Below, one piece after another: positions 17,617 through 27,489 of a stretch of 64,000 nucleotides of DNA. The stretch is taken from contig NZ_JAUSZL010000002.1 in the NCBI RefSeq assembly GCF_030817535.1, forward strand, positions 8,680,001-8,744,000, given 5' to 3'. Positions within the stretch are counted from its first letter, which is position 1. Each line of letters starts with the position of its first letter. Origin of the DNA: Streptomyces sp. V3I8. Lineage in GTDB: Bacteria > Actinomycetota > Actinomycetes > Streptomycetales > Streptomycetaceae. The notes below the pieces were generated by a model, which searched no databases, had not been told where the DNA came from, and saw nothing but the letters and a program-made list of their open reading frames with translations. The position numbers and the translations under genes were made by a program.

Positions 17617-20192
17617 TGCTCCGTCTCGCCCTTGCCACACTGCGGACCCGCAAAGGCGCCTTCGCCGCGACGTTCCTCGCGCTGCTGCTCGGCTCGGCCG
17701 TGGTCAGCGCCTGCGGAATGCTGCTGGAGTCCGGCCTGCGCTCCACCGTGCCCCCGGAACGCTACGCCGCCGCCCCCGTCGTCGTCTCCGGCAAGCAGGA
17801 AGCCGAACTCCGCGTGAAGTCCGCGGACGGCTCGACCTACGAGAGCACACAGCCGCTGCCGGAACGGGCCGGGCTCGATCCGGCCATGGCCTCGAAGATC
17901 GCGGCGGCCGACGGCGTACGGTCCGTGGTCGCCGACCGCGCCGTCACGGTCCGCCTCGTCACCACCGGCGGCCGGCCGGTGGCGGGGCACAACGGCACCA
18001 CGCCCCAGCTGCACACCTGGAGCGGTCTGTCCCTGGGCGACTTCCGCCTCACCGCGGGCCGGGCGCCGCGCGGCCACGGCCAGGTCGTCGTGGACTCAGG
18101 CCTCGCGGCCCGCGCCGGCGTGGGCCCGGGCGATTCCGTGCGCCTGATGACGTCCAGCACGCCCCGCACCGTCGAAGTGACCGGTCTGGTGGGCCTGCCC
18201 GACGGGCGGGCTCCCCGGCAGTCCGTGCTGTTCGCCGCCGACTCCGCCGTCGACGCCCTGACGCCCCGTACGCCCGCCGCGGTGTACACCTTCGGTGTGT
18301 TCCCGCGCTCCGGAACCTCGGCGGGAGAGGTCGCGTCGACGGTCGGCCGCGTGGTGGACGACAGGGACATCAGCGTCAGCAGGGGGCTGGACCGGGGCAG
18401 GGCGGAGTTCGACGACCTGGCCGCCGGCCGGGCCAACCTCGTCGAACTCACCACCGCCATCGGCGGCAACGTCCTCCTGGTCGCCGTCTTCGTCCTGTGC
18501 GCCACGACAGCGCTGGCGATCCGCCACCGCAGGCGCGAACTGGCGCTGCTGAGGGCCGTCGGAGCCACCCCCGGCCAGCTGCGGCGCATGATCCTGGCGG
18601 AAGCCGGCGTGGCCGGCGCGAGCGCCGGTGTCCTCGGATGTCCCCTGGGCATCGGTGTGGTGCACTGGCTCGGCGCCCGGTTCGCCGGCCACGGTCTGGT
18701 CCCGCCGGACTTCACGCCCGTCGTCGGCCCGCTGCCGTTCCTCGTCGCCGTCGCCACCACGGTGCTGACCGCACTCGTCGCCGCATGGTTCGCCACCCGC
18801 CGCATCACGCGCATCCGCCCCACGGAGGCTCTCGGCGAAGCCGCCCTCGAACCCGACCGGCTGGGACGCGGACGCCTGATCACCGGCTGGATCCTGGTGG
18901 CACTCGCCGCGGCCGTCTTCGGCCTGGGTCTCGGCTACCGGGCCGACTTCCTCACCCTCGTCGGGCTGGCCAACTCACTCGTCCTGGTCCTCGTGATCGC
19001 GGTCGCCGTCCTCGGCCCCGCCCTCACCCGCCTGGCCGTGCGGTTGCTCACGCGCCCCCTGCGGGCAACGGGCGTGACCGGCTGGCTGGCGGCGGCCAAC
19101 ACCGGAAGCCAGGCGAGCCGTATGGCCGGCGCCGTCACGCCTCTGGTCCTCGCCGTCTCCTTCGCCGCGACGGTGGTCTTCACCCAGACCACGCAGCTGA
19201 ACGAGTCGGCCGACCAGATCCGCCACGGCCTCGTCGCCGACCATGTCCTCACCGCACCCGCCGGCCTCTCGCCCGACCTCGCCGAGAAGGCACGCCACGT
19301 GCCCGGCGTGAAGGCCGCGACCGGCGTCGTACGCAGCAAGGTGGTCGCAGTCGGGTCCCTGCTCGGTGAGGAGGAAGCGGTCTCGCTCAGCGCGCAGGGA
19401 CTGGATCCCCGTGCGCTGACCGCCACCGTGGACCTCGATCCGCGCGCGGGCTCCCTGTCCAGGCTGTCCCCCCGCACCGTGGCCATCAGCAGGACCACCG
19501 CCTCCTGGCTCGGCCTCGACGTCGGGGACCGGGCCGATCTGCGCCTCGGTGACGGCACCCGCTTCACCGGCGAAGTGATCGCCGTGTACGAACGGGGCTT
19601 CGGGTTCGCCGACGTGACCTTCGACCACGACCTGCTGCTGGCCCATACCGGCGACCGGGTCGACCGGTCGGTCCTCGTTCGCTCGGCACCGGGTGCGGCC
19701 GGCACGGACAAGGCCCTGGGCGAACTGGCCGCGAAGTACCCGGGCGCGGCCGTGTCCGCAGGCCTGGCGACGGACACCCAGGTCGCCGAACAGCGTGCCA
19801 CCGCCTGGGTCAACTACCTGGTCGTGGCGGTCATCATCGCGTACACGCTGATCACCGTCGTCAACACCCAGGCGATGAACACGTCGACCAGGCACCGTGA
19901 GTTCGCGTTGCTGCGGTTGACCGGGACGGTACGCCGGCAGGTCGTCGCCATGATGCGTCTCGAGAGCCTCGTCGTCGTCCTCACCGGCCTCTGCCTGGGC
20001 AGCCTGCTGGCAGCCTTCCCGCTCATGCTCGTGGCGATGGCCGTGACGGGAGCACCTTGGCCGAGCGTGACGGTTCTCGGGTACACGGCGATCGCCGGGA
20101 TCGCCGCGGCGGCGACGATCGCCGGCACGATGCTGACCGCGCGCCTCATGCTGAGGGCACGGCCCATCGAAGCGATCGGTTCCAAGGAGTAA
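17616..20192 (+). CDS. FtsX-like ABC transporter permease
   Basis: 858 aa with the layout of large actinomycete FtsX/MacB permeases: an N-terminal helix (AATFLALLLGSAVVSACGML), a MacB-PCD periplasmic domain, three helices with RRRELALLRAVGATPGQLRR, a second half with another periplasmic domain, and a C-terminal FtsX block (STRHREFALLRLTGTVRRQV). Each FtsX domain has the conserved E(x)ALLRAxG cytoplasmic coupling motif. It works with the upstream ATPase as an exporter or mechanotransducer. Cargo unknown. Confidence 0.94.
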
Positions 20193-20245
20193 GGAGCGAG
20201 GGGACCGGCGGAATCGAGGAGGAACACCCGCCGGACCAGGCTTGT

Positions 20246-20295
20246 GCGCAGGCCCGCCGTCACCCAGGTCTCCCGGGGTGACGGCGGGCCTGCGC
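20246..20295. terminator. Strong 20-bp stem hairpin terminator
   Basis: Perfect 20-bp arms around a short loop, between the ABC permease (end 20192) and the convergent PucR gene (end 20363). There is no T-run, as is common for Streptomyces terminators; probably bidirectional. Confidence 0.8.
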
Positions 20296-20362
20296 GGGAA
20301 GCGGCGCGGGAAGTCGCCGACCGCGCATGACCGTCGCGCGGTCCCGTCGAAGCCGGCGACGG

Positions 20363-22084
20363 TCAGGACGAACCGGGCTGCTCGGATCGCGGGCGGGACC
20401 GCGGAGGCCGGTCGTGTCCGGCCGGAGCCGTCGAACGCGTGCGGTGGCCGTCCACGGACGGACCGATGCGCAGCTGCAGCATGACCGCGAAGCGGACCTC
20501 GGGGTCGTGCAGATCCATGGCGCCGACCTCGGACACCCGTCGGAGGCGGTAGCGGAAGGTGTTCGGATGGACGTACAACGCGCTGGAGGCCGCGGTGATG
20601 TCACCCAGCGTGTCCAGCCAGGCCTGCAACGTCTGTGTCAGCTCGGTTCCGTGGTGCGCGTCGTAGTCCCGCAGACGGGTGACCGGGCCGGCCAGTTCTT
20701 CGCCCCGGGCCGCCATGAGCCCTTTCAGCTCGAGGATCAGCGCGCCGGCATGGACGTCCGGGAGCCGGGCGACACGAGCACCACCGGACCGGGTCCGCAG
20801 CACGTGCAGTGCGCGGTCGGCGTCGGCCCGTGCTCGCACGAGCCCCGGCACGTCGTGGCAGACCGGCCCGACCGACACCACGGCCCTGACACGGTCTCCC
20901 GCCCGTTCGAGGAAGTCGCCGGCGGTTCGCGCCCCGCTCTGTCCGTCGTCCTCCTCGTCGTTGTGCCGCAGGGGGACCAGACCGTAGGTCGTGTCACCGA
21001 TCATGGCTGTGGCACAGAGCGGATGCACCGTGCTCAGGTGCAGTGCGAAGCCGTCGCTGATCCGCTGCCACTGCGTCTCCGCGTCCGCCGCGGTCTCGGC
21101 GGCGGTGTCATGCCGGGTGTAGGGCAGGGCCAGTGCCAGAACGACCACTCTCTGGTCGTACAGGCGCAGTCGGCGCAGGGCCTCATGTGCTCCCGAGCCG
21201 CCCTCCAGAGCCGTACTGACGAGTTGGGTGCGCAGCCGGCGCTGCACGTCGGCGCCCGCCCGCACGCGCAGCAGATGCAGGGCCACCAGGGGCGCGGCGT
21301 CGGTGAGGGCCTGCATGCGGTCGCTGCTGAGCGGTGCGCGCACCGCGGCCCAGATGGAGCCCAGCAACTCGTCCCCGGCGCGCACCGCGATCGCGACCCT
21401 CGGTACGGAGATGCCCTTCAGCGCGAGAGCGGGTGGCTCCAGGTACATGGGGCGGTCGCTGCGGTAGAGATCGCGGAAGACACCGCGTTCCGAGAGCCGC
21501 CGGGCGTACTGCTGGGGCACCTGACGGCCGAGGATGGTCTCGACCCGTGAGGAGTCCGCTTCGTCCTGCCGTCCGGAGAAGGCCATGACCCGGCAGCTGC
21601 AGTCCTCGATGGTCACCGGTGCGTCGATCAGCGCCGCGATCGCGTTCGACAGGCTGAACAGGTCTCCCGACGGTATGCCGCCCAGGGGTGGGGTGTCGCC
21701 CACGTCGCCCTCGGCGAGGATGGAGCGCAGCATCGCGGTCAGCTGGGTCCACGAGGCACCGCGGACCAGCCCGAGCAGCGCGACGCCGGTGTCGGCGACC
21801 GCTGCCGTGAGCTCCGGCGTGACGGCGATGGGTTCACGTACGACGAGTGCGGCCGAGCCGCTGCGCTGCAGCGCCCGCAGCAGTTCGGTGATGTGTTCCG
21901 GTTCTCTGGTGCCCACTCCCAGGACGATCGCACGGGGCGGGAAGACGGGCTCGTCGGCCGGGTCGTGGATGACCACGCCGCTGACTTCGGCCTGGGGGTC
22001 GACGTCGCCGAGCGCACGGTTCAGGAGGGTGGAGCCCAGGGTGTGGAGCAACCGTGCCAGACCGGATCGGGAAGGGGGCGTCAT
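20363..22084 (-). CDS. PucR/CdaR family transcriptional regulator
   Basis: 573 aa. An N-terminal PucR ligand-binding-like domain (about 1-130; GDVDPQAEVSGVVIHDPADE), a middle GGDEF-like region (about 290-410) and a C-terminal PucR helix-turn-helix (ITAASSALYVHPNTFRYRLR, about 510-530). Family members control purine, amino acid or sugar acid catabolism in response to a metabolite. It lies at the distal end of the co-directional peptide/D-amino acid block and downstream of a TCS on the same strand, so control of that block is plausible (inference). Confidence 0.9.
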   Translation of the reverse strand: MTPPSRSGLARLLHTLGSTLLNRALGDVDPQAEVSGVVIHDPADEPVFPPRAIVLGVGTREPEHITELLRALQRSGSAALVVREPIAVTPELTAAVADTGVALLGLVRGASWTQLTAMLRSILAEGDVGDTPPLGGIPSGDLFSLSNAIAALIDAPVTIEDCSCRVMAFSGRQDEADSSRVETILGRQVPQQYARRLSERGVFRDLYRSDRPMYLEPPALALKGISVPRVAIAVRAGDELLGSIWAAVRAPLSSDRMQALTDAAPLVALHLLRVRAGADVQRRLRTQLVSTALEGGSGAHEALRRLRLYDQRVVVLALALPYTRHDTAAETAADAETQWQRISDGFALHLSTVHPLCATAMIGDTTYGLVPLRHNDEEDDGQSGARTAGDFLERAGDRVRAVVSVGPVCHDVPGLVRARADADRALHVLRTRSGGARVARLPDVHAGALILELKGLMAARGEELAGPVTRLRDYDAHHGTELTQTLQAWLDTLGDITAASSALYVHPNTFRYRLRRVSEVGAMDLHDPEVRFAVMLQLRIGPSVDGHRTRSTAPAGHDRPPRSRPRSEQPGSS

Positions 22085-22140
22085 GGGACCGGACTCCTCG
22101 CATGGGGCGGGAACGTGAGCCGGCGGCGTCGCCGGGGAGG

Positions 22141-22824
22141 TCAGGTGGTTCCGACGGCGTTCGTACCCGGCTGCACCAGTCCGGCGTCATAGGCCAGAAC
22201 GACCGCCTGCACGCGGTCGCGCAGGTGACACTTCTCCAGGATGTGGGCGACGTGTGTCTTGACCGTGGTCTCGCCGATGCCCAGCTCGCGGGCGATCTCA
22301 CTGTTGGACAGCCCCCTGCAGAGCGCCCGCAGCACATCGACCTCCCGTCCGGTCAGTGTCCCGAGGCTCTTCGGCACGTCGCTCGGCGCCGGCCGAGAGA
22401 GACGGGCGAAGCGGTCCAGGAGGCGGTGGGTGACCCGGGGGGAGAGTACGGCCTCGCCGTCGGCGACGGTGCGTACGGCGTCCACCAGTGAGTCGGCGGG
22501 ACCGTCCTTGACCAGGAAGCCGCTCGCCCCTGCCCGCAGGGCGTCCAGGACATGGGCGTCGAGATCGAAGGTGGTCAGGATGATGATGCGGCCGGGTCCG
22601 CCGGAGCCGGTGATCAGCCGGGTCGCCTCCACCCCGTCCATGTGCGGCATCCGGATGTCCATCAGGACGACGTCCGGTGCCAGCCGCAGGGTCTCGCTGA
22701 CAGCCGTGTGGCCGTCGGACGCTTCGCCGACGACCGTGATGTCCGGTTCGGCTTCCAGGATCAGCCGGAATCCGGTTCGGATCATCGGCTGGTCGTCGAC
22801 CAGGAGGACGCGGATGGGGTGCAT
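22141..22824 (-). CDS. NarL/FixJ-family response regulator
   Basis: 227 aa. A receiver domain with DD (10-11), phospho-acceptor Asp56 in VVLMDIRMPHMDG and Lys in FLVKDG, then a LuxR-type helix-turn-helix (about 160-220; LTGREVDVLRALCRGLSNSE, GETTVKTHVAHILEKCHLRD). It follows the kinase gene by 17 bp and forms a two-component pair with it. Confidence 0.95.
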   Translation of the reverse strand: MHPIRVLLVDDQPMIRTGFRLILEAEPDITVVGEASDGHTAVSETLRLAPDVVLMDIRMPHMDGVEATRLITGSGGPGRIIILTTFDLDAHVLDALRAGASGFLVKDGPADSLVDAVRTVADGEAVLSPRVTHRLLDRFARLSRPAPSDVPKSLGTLTGREVDVLRALCRGLSNSEIARELGIGETTVKTHVAHILEKCHLRDRVQAVVLAYDAGLVQPGTNAVGTT

Positions 22825-22841
22825 GGGATGAGGTCCTTCGT

Positions 22842-24095
22842 CTACGCGGCGTCGCCGGGGAGGGGGAGGGGGAAGAGGGCGTGCACGCAGTAGCCGCCGC
22901 CGGGACGGGGCCCGGTGTGCAGGGAACCGCCCGCCGCGGTGACACGTTCGCGCATGCCGACCAGACCGTGGCCGCCGCCGTTCGCCGCCGCCGGCACACG
23001 TGGCGTGGCCTCCTCGTCGCCGCGGCCGTCGTCACAGACCCGCACGTTCAGTCTTCCCTGCTCCGTCTCCCAGGCGAGAGTGACGCCGGTACGGGTACGG
23101 CCGGCGTGCTTGAGGGTGTTGGTCAGGGCCTCCTGCACCACGCGGTAGACGGCCAGGTGGGAGCCGGCCGGCAGGTCCACCGGAGAACCCTTGACGTCGA
23201 AGTCGACGACGAGGCCGGCGGCGCGCACGGACTCGACGAGCGCCGGCAGTGCCTCGACGGTGGGCTGCGGGGGTTCCCTGCTCGGTTCGCCGGAAGCGTC
23301 CTCGTCCGTACGCAGGACGTCCAGGAGCCGGCGCAGCTCGGTGACCGCGGCTCGTCCGGTCTTCTCGATGGTGCCGTGCAGCTCGTGCGCCTTGGCGCCG
23401 TCCCGGTCCTGGACCCGGTCCGCCGCGATGGTCTGCACCACCATCAGACTCACGTTGTGAGCGACGATGTCGTGCAGTTCCCGGGCGATACGGGCCCGCT
23501 CCTCCATGACGGCGGCCCGCGCGTCGGCCGCCTGCTCCCGCTCCAGGAAGGCCGCCCGCTCCAGCGCCTGGTCCCGGATGGCGGCGCGCGCACGGGTCAG
23601 ACGGCCCAGTGCCCACGCGGCGACGAGGAGCACGGCCTCGGTGAGGAAGGCGGCGATGCGGTGACCGGCCGGTGCCAGCAGTGCCTCCGTGAGAGCCGCT
23701 CCCGGAACGAACACGGCCACGACCGCGGTGGCCGTACGGGCGGAGCAGCGCACAGCGGTCAGGAACACCGCGGCAGCCACACTCAGGTACGTCGGCCCGA
23801 TGGACGTTCCCTCGGGTCCCGCCAGCTGAGGGACGTACGAGAGTCCCTGGAGGGAGGCCGCGGCGGCGGCCGTGGTCAGCAGCACCCACACCGGGAAGCG
23901 GCGGTGCAGTGCCAGGGGAAGCGTCAGGACGAGGACGAGGACGACCCACCGCGGATCGGGCGCGCGCAGCCCCGGTTCGCCGTCGGGAATCAGCGAGGGC
24001 AGCGCGAGACATCCGCCGGCCAGCAGCAGGGCCAGACCCGTGTCCGTCACAGCTGTGGGGACACGGTGCCCGGTGACGGATTCCATCGCCTTCAT
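22842..24095 (-). CDS. Sensor histidine kinase (NarX/DesK type)
   Basis: About 417 aa from the ATG at 24095 (MESV at 24086 is an alternative). Four or five membrane helices cover residues ~15-170. HisKA_3 has the H-box RIARELHDIVAHNVSLMVVQ (His208). The HATPase domain has an N-box YRVVQEALTNTLKHA and glycine-rich GGGHGLVGMRERV. Such kinases sense membrane or envelope signals. It pairs with the NarL-type regulator directly downstream and lies between the racemase operon and PucR. Confidence 0.92.
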   Translation of the reverse strand: MKAMESVTGHRVPTAVTDTGLALLLAGGCLALPSLIPDGEPGLRAPDPRWVVLVLVLTLPLALHRRFPVWVLLTTAAAAASLQGLSYVPQLAGPEGTSIGPTYLSVAAAVFLTAVRCSARTATAVVAVFVPGAALTEALLAPAGHRIAAFLTEAVLLVAAWALGRLTRARAAIRDQALERAAFLEREQAADARAAVMEERARIARELHDIVAHNVSLMVVQTIAADRVQDRDGAKAHELHGTIEKTGRAAVTELRRLLDVLRTDEDASGEPSREPPQPTVEALPALVESVRAAGLVVDFDVKGSPVDLPAGSHLAVYRVVQEALTNTLKHAGRTRTGVTLAWETEQGRLNVRVCDDGRGDEEATPRVPAAANGGGHGLVGMRERVTAAGGSLHTGPRPGGGYCVHALFPLPLPGDAA

Positions 24096-24159
24096 GAGGT
24101 CAACGGTAGACGGCGAACAGTCACAGGCGGTCTGCCCTGAGGGGGAGGGCCGCACAGCC

Positions 24160-24198
24160 TGTCTCCTCCTTCATGTGCTCCTCCTCGAGGAGGAGACA
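24160..24198. terminator. Candidate terminator after the racemase operon
   Basis: TGTCTCCTCC and GGAGGAGACA form perfect 10-bp arms around an interior that is itself partly self-complementary (TCCTCCTCGAGGAGGA). It lies between the racemase stop (24279) and the kinase start (24095). It may end the long minus-strand operon. Confidence 0.45.
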
Positions 24199-24278
24199 GA
24201 CGGTGCGGCGTCCGCGCTCACCTGGGTTTTCCGGGTCACCGCCCGGGACGCGGGAACGCCGGGCGGCTCACCCGCCGG

Positions 24279-25385
24279 TCACAGCGGGTTCCAGAACGTG
24301 GCGGTGGTGACATCGGCCAGGGCGTCCTTCAGCGGTTCCACACCGATGCCCGGACCGGTCGGAACCTTCAGGTGTCCGTCCTGCAGGACGAACGGTGCCG
24401 TGATGTCGTTCCGGTAGTACCGGTTCGACGCAGACGTGTCACCTGGCAGGACGAAGCCGGGCAGAGCGGCCAGCGCCACGTTGGCCGCTCTGCCGATGCC
24501 GGTCTCCAGCATGCCGCCGCACCAGACGGGGATGCCGTGCGCGACGCACACGTCGTGGACGCGCCGTGCTTCGAGGTAGCCGCCCACCCGGCCCGGCTTG
24601 ATGTTGATGACGTCGCAGGCCTTCAGCGCGATCGCGTCGGCGGCGGAGCGTGCCGAGGTGATCGATTCGTCGAGGCAGATCGGGGTGGTGAGGGTCCGGA
24701 CCAGGTGCGCGTGGCCCAGCAGGTCCTCCTCGGCGAGGGGCTGTTCGATGAGGAGGAGCCCGTACCGGTCCAGTTCGGCGAGATGGCGTACGTCGGAGCG
24801 GTGATAGGCGGTGTTGGCGTCGACCTGCAGCAGGAGAGCGTCACCGAAGCGTTCCCGCACCGCGCGGACCGGCTCCACGTCCCAGCCGGGCTGGATCTTG
24901 AGTTTGATCCGCAGGTATCCGGCTTCGAGGTGGTCGGCGACGCTGTCCAGCAGTTCGGCGACGGAGTCCATGATGCCCACCGACACTCCGCACGCCACGC
25001 TTTCCCGTTCAGCGCCCAGGGCGCTGCTCAGGGACTGGTCGCGCAGCCGCAGTTCGGCGTCCAGGACCGCTGTTTCCAGGGCGGCCTTCGCCATACGGTG
25101 GCCGGCGAACCGGTCGAGGACCCTGCCGACCGTGGTCGCGTCCAGGTTCCTGTGTTCGGCGAGGGCGGGGATCAGGAACCGGGTCAGCACGTCCTGGGCG
25201 CCGTCCACGTATTCGGAACTGTACTTGGGGTCACCGAGCGCGACGCACTCGGCCCAGCCCTCGGTGTCGTCCGACACCGCTCGGACCAGCAGGATCTCCC
25301 GGCACTCCTCGGTGCCGAAGGAGGTGCGGAACGGTGCGACGAGCGGCATGCGGACACGCCGCAGTTCCAGACCGGTCAGATGCAT
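24279..25385 (-). CDS. menC-like: N-succinylamino acid racemase / o-succinylbenzoate synthase family (enolase superfamily)
   Basis: 368 aa. All enolase-superfamily residues expected for the NSAR/OSBS group are present at canonical spacing: KLK (Lys161, Lys163), VDANTAY (Asp189), IEQPL (Glu214), CLDES (Asp239) and NIKPGRVGG (Lys263). These two lysines on opposite faces allow 1,1-proton transfer (racemization). Its start overlaps the GNAT gene's end by 10 bp, and an M20 hydrolase precedes that. This GNAT-NSAR-M20 set is the known pathway that converts D- to L-amino acids via N-succinyl intermediates. No other menaquinone genes are nearby, so I favour racemase over menaquinone synthesis. Confidence 0.88.
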   Translation of the reverse strand: MHLTGLELRRVRMPLVAPFRTSFGTEECREILLVRAVSDDTEGWAECVALGDPKYSSEYVDGAQDVLTRFLIPALAEHRNLDATTVGRVLDRFAGHRMAKAALETAVLDAELRLRDQSLSSALGAERESVACGVSVGIMDSVAELLDSVADHLEAGYLRIKLKIQPGWDVEPVRAVRERFGDALLLQVDANTAYHRSDVRHLAELDRYGLLLIEQPLAEEDLLGHAHLVRTLTTPICLDESITSARSAADAIALKACDVINIKPGRVGGYLEARRVHDVCVAHGIPVWCGGMLETGIGRAANVALAALPGFVLPGDTSASNRYYRNDITAPFVLQDGHLKVPTGPGIGVEPLKDALADVTTATFWNPL

Positions 25386-26311
25386 GGAGCGGTTCCCTTC
25401 GGGGTTTTCCTGCCGAACACGTAGTGACCTGCCCTGTCGAAGCCGGTGACGTGGGCGCCTTCGCCCATCAGCGTGGCGAAGACCTCGCGCACGGCCCGGC
25501 GCCACAGCCGGGCCCGGTCCGGTGCTTCGATGCGCAGCCGCTCGATGTCCGGCGGTACGGCGACCAGCACGGTGTCCGCCCCCAGGTCGCCGGCTTGCGG
25601 GCCGCCGTCCGGGGCCGTTCCCAGACCGATGCGCGCGCCCTGGCGCAGATACGTCCCGGTGCTGTGCCGGGCGGGGGACCCGGAGCAGGCGACGGCGACC
25701 GCATCCGCGTGCAGGTGCCAGCGCACGTACAGCCGGTCGGTGTCGTCGCCCCCGTTGATGCCGTCCTTCATGTCCCCGTAGAAGTTCGGCAGGTACTCCA
25801 CCGGCTCGGCCGCCAGTTTGGCCAGGTTGAAGTAGGCGTTGCGGCACACCAGCGGATCGAAGGTCCAGGTGATGGAGGTCAGGCCGTGCTGGACGGCCCA
25901 GGCCCGCTGGTGCAGTTTGAGGGCGTAGCCGACGTGCCGGCCGTGCGCCTCGTCCGCCACTCCGGTGATGTGACTGTGCAGGGACAGTTCGCGTGGTGGT
26001 GCGAAGAACCCGGCGCAGGCGCCGACCAGCCGGTCGTCGGCGAACGCCCCACCGACGTAGTTGCCGCCCTTGGCCAGCGCGCGCAGCACATCGGCCGTGA
26101 CGGGCCGGTGGTGGGGGTCGGGCCGCCAGATGGTGTCGAACAGCCGGCACACGACGTCGATGTCGGTCAGTTCGGCGACATCCCGGATGGTGACACCCGC
26201 CTGCCGGGCGGCGCGTTCGGCGTCGCGCATCGCGGCGCGCGCGGGTGCGCCGTCCCCGGCCGGGTTGATCAGGGACACAGCGGACGCCTCGGTCCCGTGG
26301 AGAGGGGGCAT
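25376..26311 (-). CDS. GNAT-family N-acyltransferase (COG3375-like), probable amino acid succinyltransferase
   Basis: 311 aa. The N-terminal GNAT fold (about residues 40-190) shows LVGACAGFFAPPRELSLHSH and GRHVGYALKLHQRAWAVQHG, the region that holds the acyl-CoA pyrophosphate (here R/GxxVGYxLK). TWTFDPLVCRNAYFNLAKL is the hallmark of the COG3375 group. The C-terminal ~100 residues are family-specific. The gene is 7 bp from the M20 gene and overlaps the racemase. In the described pathway this enzyme N-succinylates D-amino acids; donor and acceptor specificity are inferred from context. Confidence 0.85.
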   Translation of the reverse strand: MPPLHGTEASAVSLINPAGDGAPARAAMRDAERAARQAGVTIRDVAELTDIDVVCRLFDTIWRPDPHHRPVTADVLRALAKGGNYVGGAFADDRLVGACAGFFAPPRELSLHSHITGVADEAHGRHVGYALKLHQRAWAVQHGLTSITWTFDPLVCRNAYFNLAKLAAEPVEYLPNFYGDMKDGINGGDDTDRLYVRWHLHADAVAVACSGSPARHSTGTYLRQGARIGLGTAPDGGPQAGDLGADTVLVAVPPDIERLRIEAPDRARLWRRAVREVFATLMGEGAHVTGFDRAGHYVFGRKTPKGTAPCI

Positions 26312-26318
26312 GTGCGGC

Positions 26319-27488
26319 TCACCTGTCTTTCGCGGACGCGTCGGGAGGTGCGGCCCCGACGCGGGGACGGAGGAGTTCGGACATCAACGACGCCACGAGA
26401 GCGGCGCGTTGCGGCAGTGCGTCCACGCGTACGTGTTCGGTCTCGGCATGTGCTCCGCCGCCGACCGCTCCCAGCCCGTCGAGGGTGGGGGTACCGACGC
26501 CGGCGGTGAAGTTGCCGTCCGAGGCGCCGCCGACCGACACCCCTTCCAGCCGGGGCAGGCCCAGGCGGACGGCCACGGCCGCCGTCTTCGCGAAGAGGGA
26601 GGCGGACGCCCGCGCCGTCAGCGGCGGCCGGTTGATGCCCCCACCGACCTCGACCCGGGCCCCGGGCAGCACAGGGCGCAGGGAGCGCAGCGCGGCGTCC
26701 ACACGATGTTGCTCGGCCGCGTCCCCGGTCCGTACGTCGACCGCCAGCCGGCCCTGGGCGGGCACCGTGTTGACGGTGGTCCCGGAGCTCAGCACCGTGG
26801 GTGTGACGGTGGTCCCCCGCTCCGGGGCGTTCAGGGCGGCGACGGCGAGCGCCTGATGGGCGAGTTCGACCGTGGCGTTGACCCCGAGGTGCGGCTCCAG
26901 ACCGGCGTGCGCGGCGCGGCCGAAGACCTGGACGTCGTAGTGGGAGACACCCTTGCGCTGCGTCTTGAGCGCACCGCTGTCCGCAGCCGCCTCCAGCACC
27001 AGTGCCGCGCCGCACCGGGCCGCTTCGGACTCGATGAGTCGGCGTGAGGTGGGTGAGCCGATCTCCTCGTCACCCGTGATCAGCAGGGTGACGCCGGAAC
27101 GGTCACCGAGCGAGGCCGCGGCGTACAGGGCCATCACCACGCCCGCCTTCATGTCGAAGCATCCCGGTCCCCGCATGACGCCGCCCTCCACCCGGAAGGG
27201 GTGCGTGCGCAGCGATCCCAGCGGCCACACCGTGTCGTGGTGTCCCAGGAGCAGTACGCGGGGAGCGGTCGTGCCCAGTCGCCACCGAAGGTGGGTCGTT
27301 CCCCCGACGACCAGACGCTCCGGAGGCCGGCCGAGCAGTCGCTCTCCGAGCCGCGCCGTGACGGCGGCGCTGCGTGCCGTCGCGGCCTTGTCCTGGGACG
27401 GGGACTCGCACCGGACCAGCTCGCCGATGTCGGCGATCATGTCCGGCAGCAGGTGCTGCAGTCCGCTCAGCAGTGTGCGTCCGTCCAT
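26319..27488 (-). CDS. M20 family metallohydrolase (probable N-succinyl-L-amino acid desuccinylase)
   Basis: 389 aa, M20A/CPG2-like. Di-zinc ligands and catalytic residues are visible: LLGHHDTVWP (His83, Asp85), GPGCFDMKAG (Asp112), TGDEEIGS (Glu141-Glu142) and GGGAHAETEHV (C-terminal His). The dimerization (lid) domain covers about 185-290. Families of this type remove N-acyl groups or cleave peptides. One base separates it from the S9-beta-lactamase gene and seven from the GNAT gene. Context suggests hydrolysis of N-succinyl-L-amino acids made by the racemase (inference). Confidence 0.88.
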   Translation of the reverse strand: MDGRTLLSGLQHLLPDMIADIGELVRCESPSQDKAATARSAAVTARLGERLLGRPPERLVVGGTTHLRWRLGTTAPRVLLLGHHDTVWPLGSLRTHPFRVEGGVMRGPGCFDMKAGVVMALYAAASLGDRSGVTLLITGDEEIGSPTSRRLIESEAARCGAALVLEAAADSGALKTQRKGVSHYDVQVFGRAAHAGLEPHLGVNATVELAHQALAVAALNAPERGTTVTPTVLSSGTTVNTVPAQGRLAVDVRTGDAAEQHRVDAALRSLRPVLPGARVEVGGGINRPPLTARASASLFAKTAAVAVRLGLPRLEGVSVGGASDGNFTAGVGTPTLDGLGAVGGGAHAETEHVRVDALPQRAALVASLMSELLRPRVGAAPPDASAKDR

Positions 27489-27489
27489 G

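Noticed and set aside
24279..25385. A menaquinone-pathway MenC
   Set aside because: Family membership fits, but no other menaquinone genes are present and the GNAT and M20 neighbours point to N-succinylamino acid racemization.
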